Assembly: GCA_002329495.1 (NCBI GenBank)
Contig: DCTH01000068.1
Coordinates: 7,163 to 15,003, forward strand
From: Syntrophothermus sp. UBA1445
GTDB taxonomy: Bacteria; Bacillota; Syntrophomonadia; Syntrophomonadales; DTU052
DNA: 7,841 bases
Direction of reading: 5' to 3'
The position numbers and the translations under genes are program-made. Below are positions 7,032 through 7,841 of this stretch, piece after piece (positions within the stretch are counted from its first letter, which is position 1; every line of letters begins with the position of its first letter). The notes under the pieces were generated by a model. The model was not told the DNA's origin. It searched no databases and saw only the letters and a program-made list of their open reading frames with translations.

Positions 7032-7841
7032 TTAAACCCAACAACCTCCGGGCATTTTCGTAATATAAGAGGTTTTCCAGATCCTTATCGCCTTTACAGG
7101 CGATTTTTACTGTCTTTATATGCGGCATCCGGTTACCAAAGGGCCAGTCGGAAGCATACATAACCCGGTCCGGGCCAAAAACTTTGATTAGCTTGACGAT
7201 GATTTCTGGCGATTGAAAGCTGGTGTCCACCCAAACATTCGGTAATCCGTTCATCCTCCGGCAGACCTCTTTTACCTGAAAAAGACCAGCATGTCCAACT
7301 ATGAATTTGATATCCGGGAAGGAACGAACTGCCTTTTCGATGTTAATTATGCGGCCATTGGATGGTACATTACGAGACTTTTCCTCACCCAGGTAGTAAG
7401 AGGAGACCCCGGTATGAATCAATACCGGCAGTTTAAGCCGGGAACAGGTCCGGAGGGCCTCTATCACCCGCGAGTCATCTAATGGCACGGCTTGAATGAT
7501 GGGGTGGAGCTTAAGGCCCATGGCACCCTGAGCGACATCCGCCTCAATCTGGGCACCAATATCAGTATCCCGGGTAAAGTCAACACTGGTAAATGGCAAA
7601 ATGCGAGCATCTTTTTCTCGGGCCTTTGCCAGATCCTCAAAGGTAACGTAAGGCGCAATGGGCAAACAAACCGTGTAACTGACACCGGCTTCATCCAGAG
7701 ATTTCTGCATATTCTCCAAGGTTGCCGTGGAATTGCGAGCCCGTTGGGCTTTGGTTGCCCAGTATTCCGTAACCTTGTAGGCCAACTCGCCCAACCCGAA
7801 GGAACGGTTAAGCTGTTTTTCGTTCAGAGTTTGAGGGTCCC
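7021..7841 (-). CDS. Amidohydrolase-family (amidohydrolase_2 type) metal-dependent hydrolase, N-terminus beyond the window
   Basis: The frame stays open to the right edge, adding DPQTLNEKQLNRSFG before the TTG at 7794, so the gene is 5' partial and that TTG is probably internal. About 272 residues are visible. Conserved TIM-barrel metal-site motifs, numbered from the 7794 codon, are GLKLHP (H97), LIHTG (H127), VGHAG (H168) and YASDWPFG (D216). The D of SDWP is the usual catalytic/metal aspartate, and the HxG and GHxG histidines are usual ligands. The N-terminal H-x-H metal motif should lie in the missing part. The ending NLLYYENARRLLGL is a typical closing helix of the family, which includes hydrolases and decarboxylases acting on cyclic or aromatic acids. 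The substrate cannot be inferred. The gene converges on the MFS gene. Confidence 0.9.
   Translation of the reverse strand, partial: DPQTLNEKQLNRSFGLGELAYKVTEYWATKAQRARNSTATLENMQKSLDEAGVSYTVCLPIAPYVTFEDLAKAREKDARILPFTSVDFTRDTDIGAQIEADVAQGAMGLKLHPIIQAVPLDDSRVIEALRTCSRLKLPVLIHTGVSSYYLGEEKSRNVPSNGRIINIEKAVRSFPDIKFIVGHAGLFQVKEVCRRMNGLPNVWVDTSFQSPEIIVKLIKVFGPDRVMYASDWPFGNRMPHIKTVKIACKGDKDLENLLYYENARRLLGLTGE

Overview
This 7.8 kb window looks like an ordinary chromosomal stretch of a mid-GC bacterium, most likely a Firmicute of the Clostridia (Desulfotomaculum/Pelotomaculum-like). That placement is inference. It rests on strong GGAGG-type ribosome binding sites, use of TTG as a start codon, the general look of the proteins, and an intergenic palindrome with the core GGGGACGGTTCTTTACTT, which I recall as common in such genomes. 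No rRNA, tRNA, CRISPR array, transposase gene or phage gene is visible.

Layout: (1) Bases 1-1021 (+) hold the 3' part of a Na+/phosphate cotransporter-family protein with a C-terminal PhoU-like domain. Its 5' end lies outside the window. A stem-loop with a T-rich tail at about 1135-1170 is its probable terminator. (2) Bases 1228-3581 (+) hold a zinc-dependent medium-chain alcohol dehydrogenase followed by a MalY/PatB-type PLP enzyme. They are separated by 110 bp that is mostly one long hairpin, and are probably co-transcribed. The dehydrogenase appears to start at a non-canonical ATT codon. (3) Bases 3631-5421 (-) hold a membrane-anchored MutS-related ATPase without the mismatch-recognition part of true MutS. 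(4) Bases 5422-5679 are a divergent intergenic region with a candidate promoter on each strand. (5) Bases 5680-6888 (+) hold a 12-helix major facilitator superfamily transporter starting at TTG. (6) Bases 7021-7841 (-) hold an amidohydrolase-family TIM-barrel enzyme whose N-terminus runs off the right edge. A perfect 11-bp palindrome covers its stop codon.

The genes do not form an obvious single pathway. The dehydrogenase/PatB pair is the only likely functional unit, and its substrates cannot be read from the sequence. I found no convincing new multi-gene system. The points most worth checking are the ATT start, the long palindrome, and the membrane-anchored MutS-like protein.
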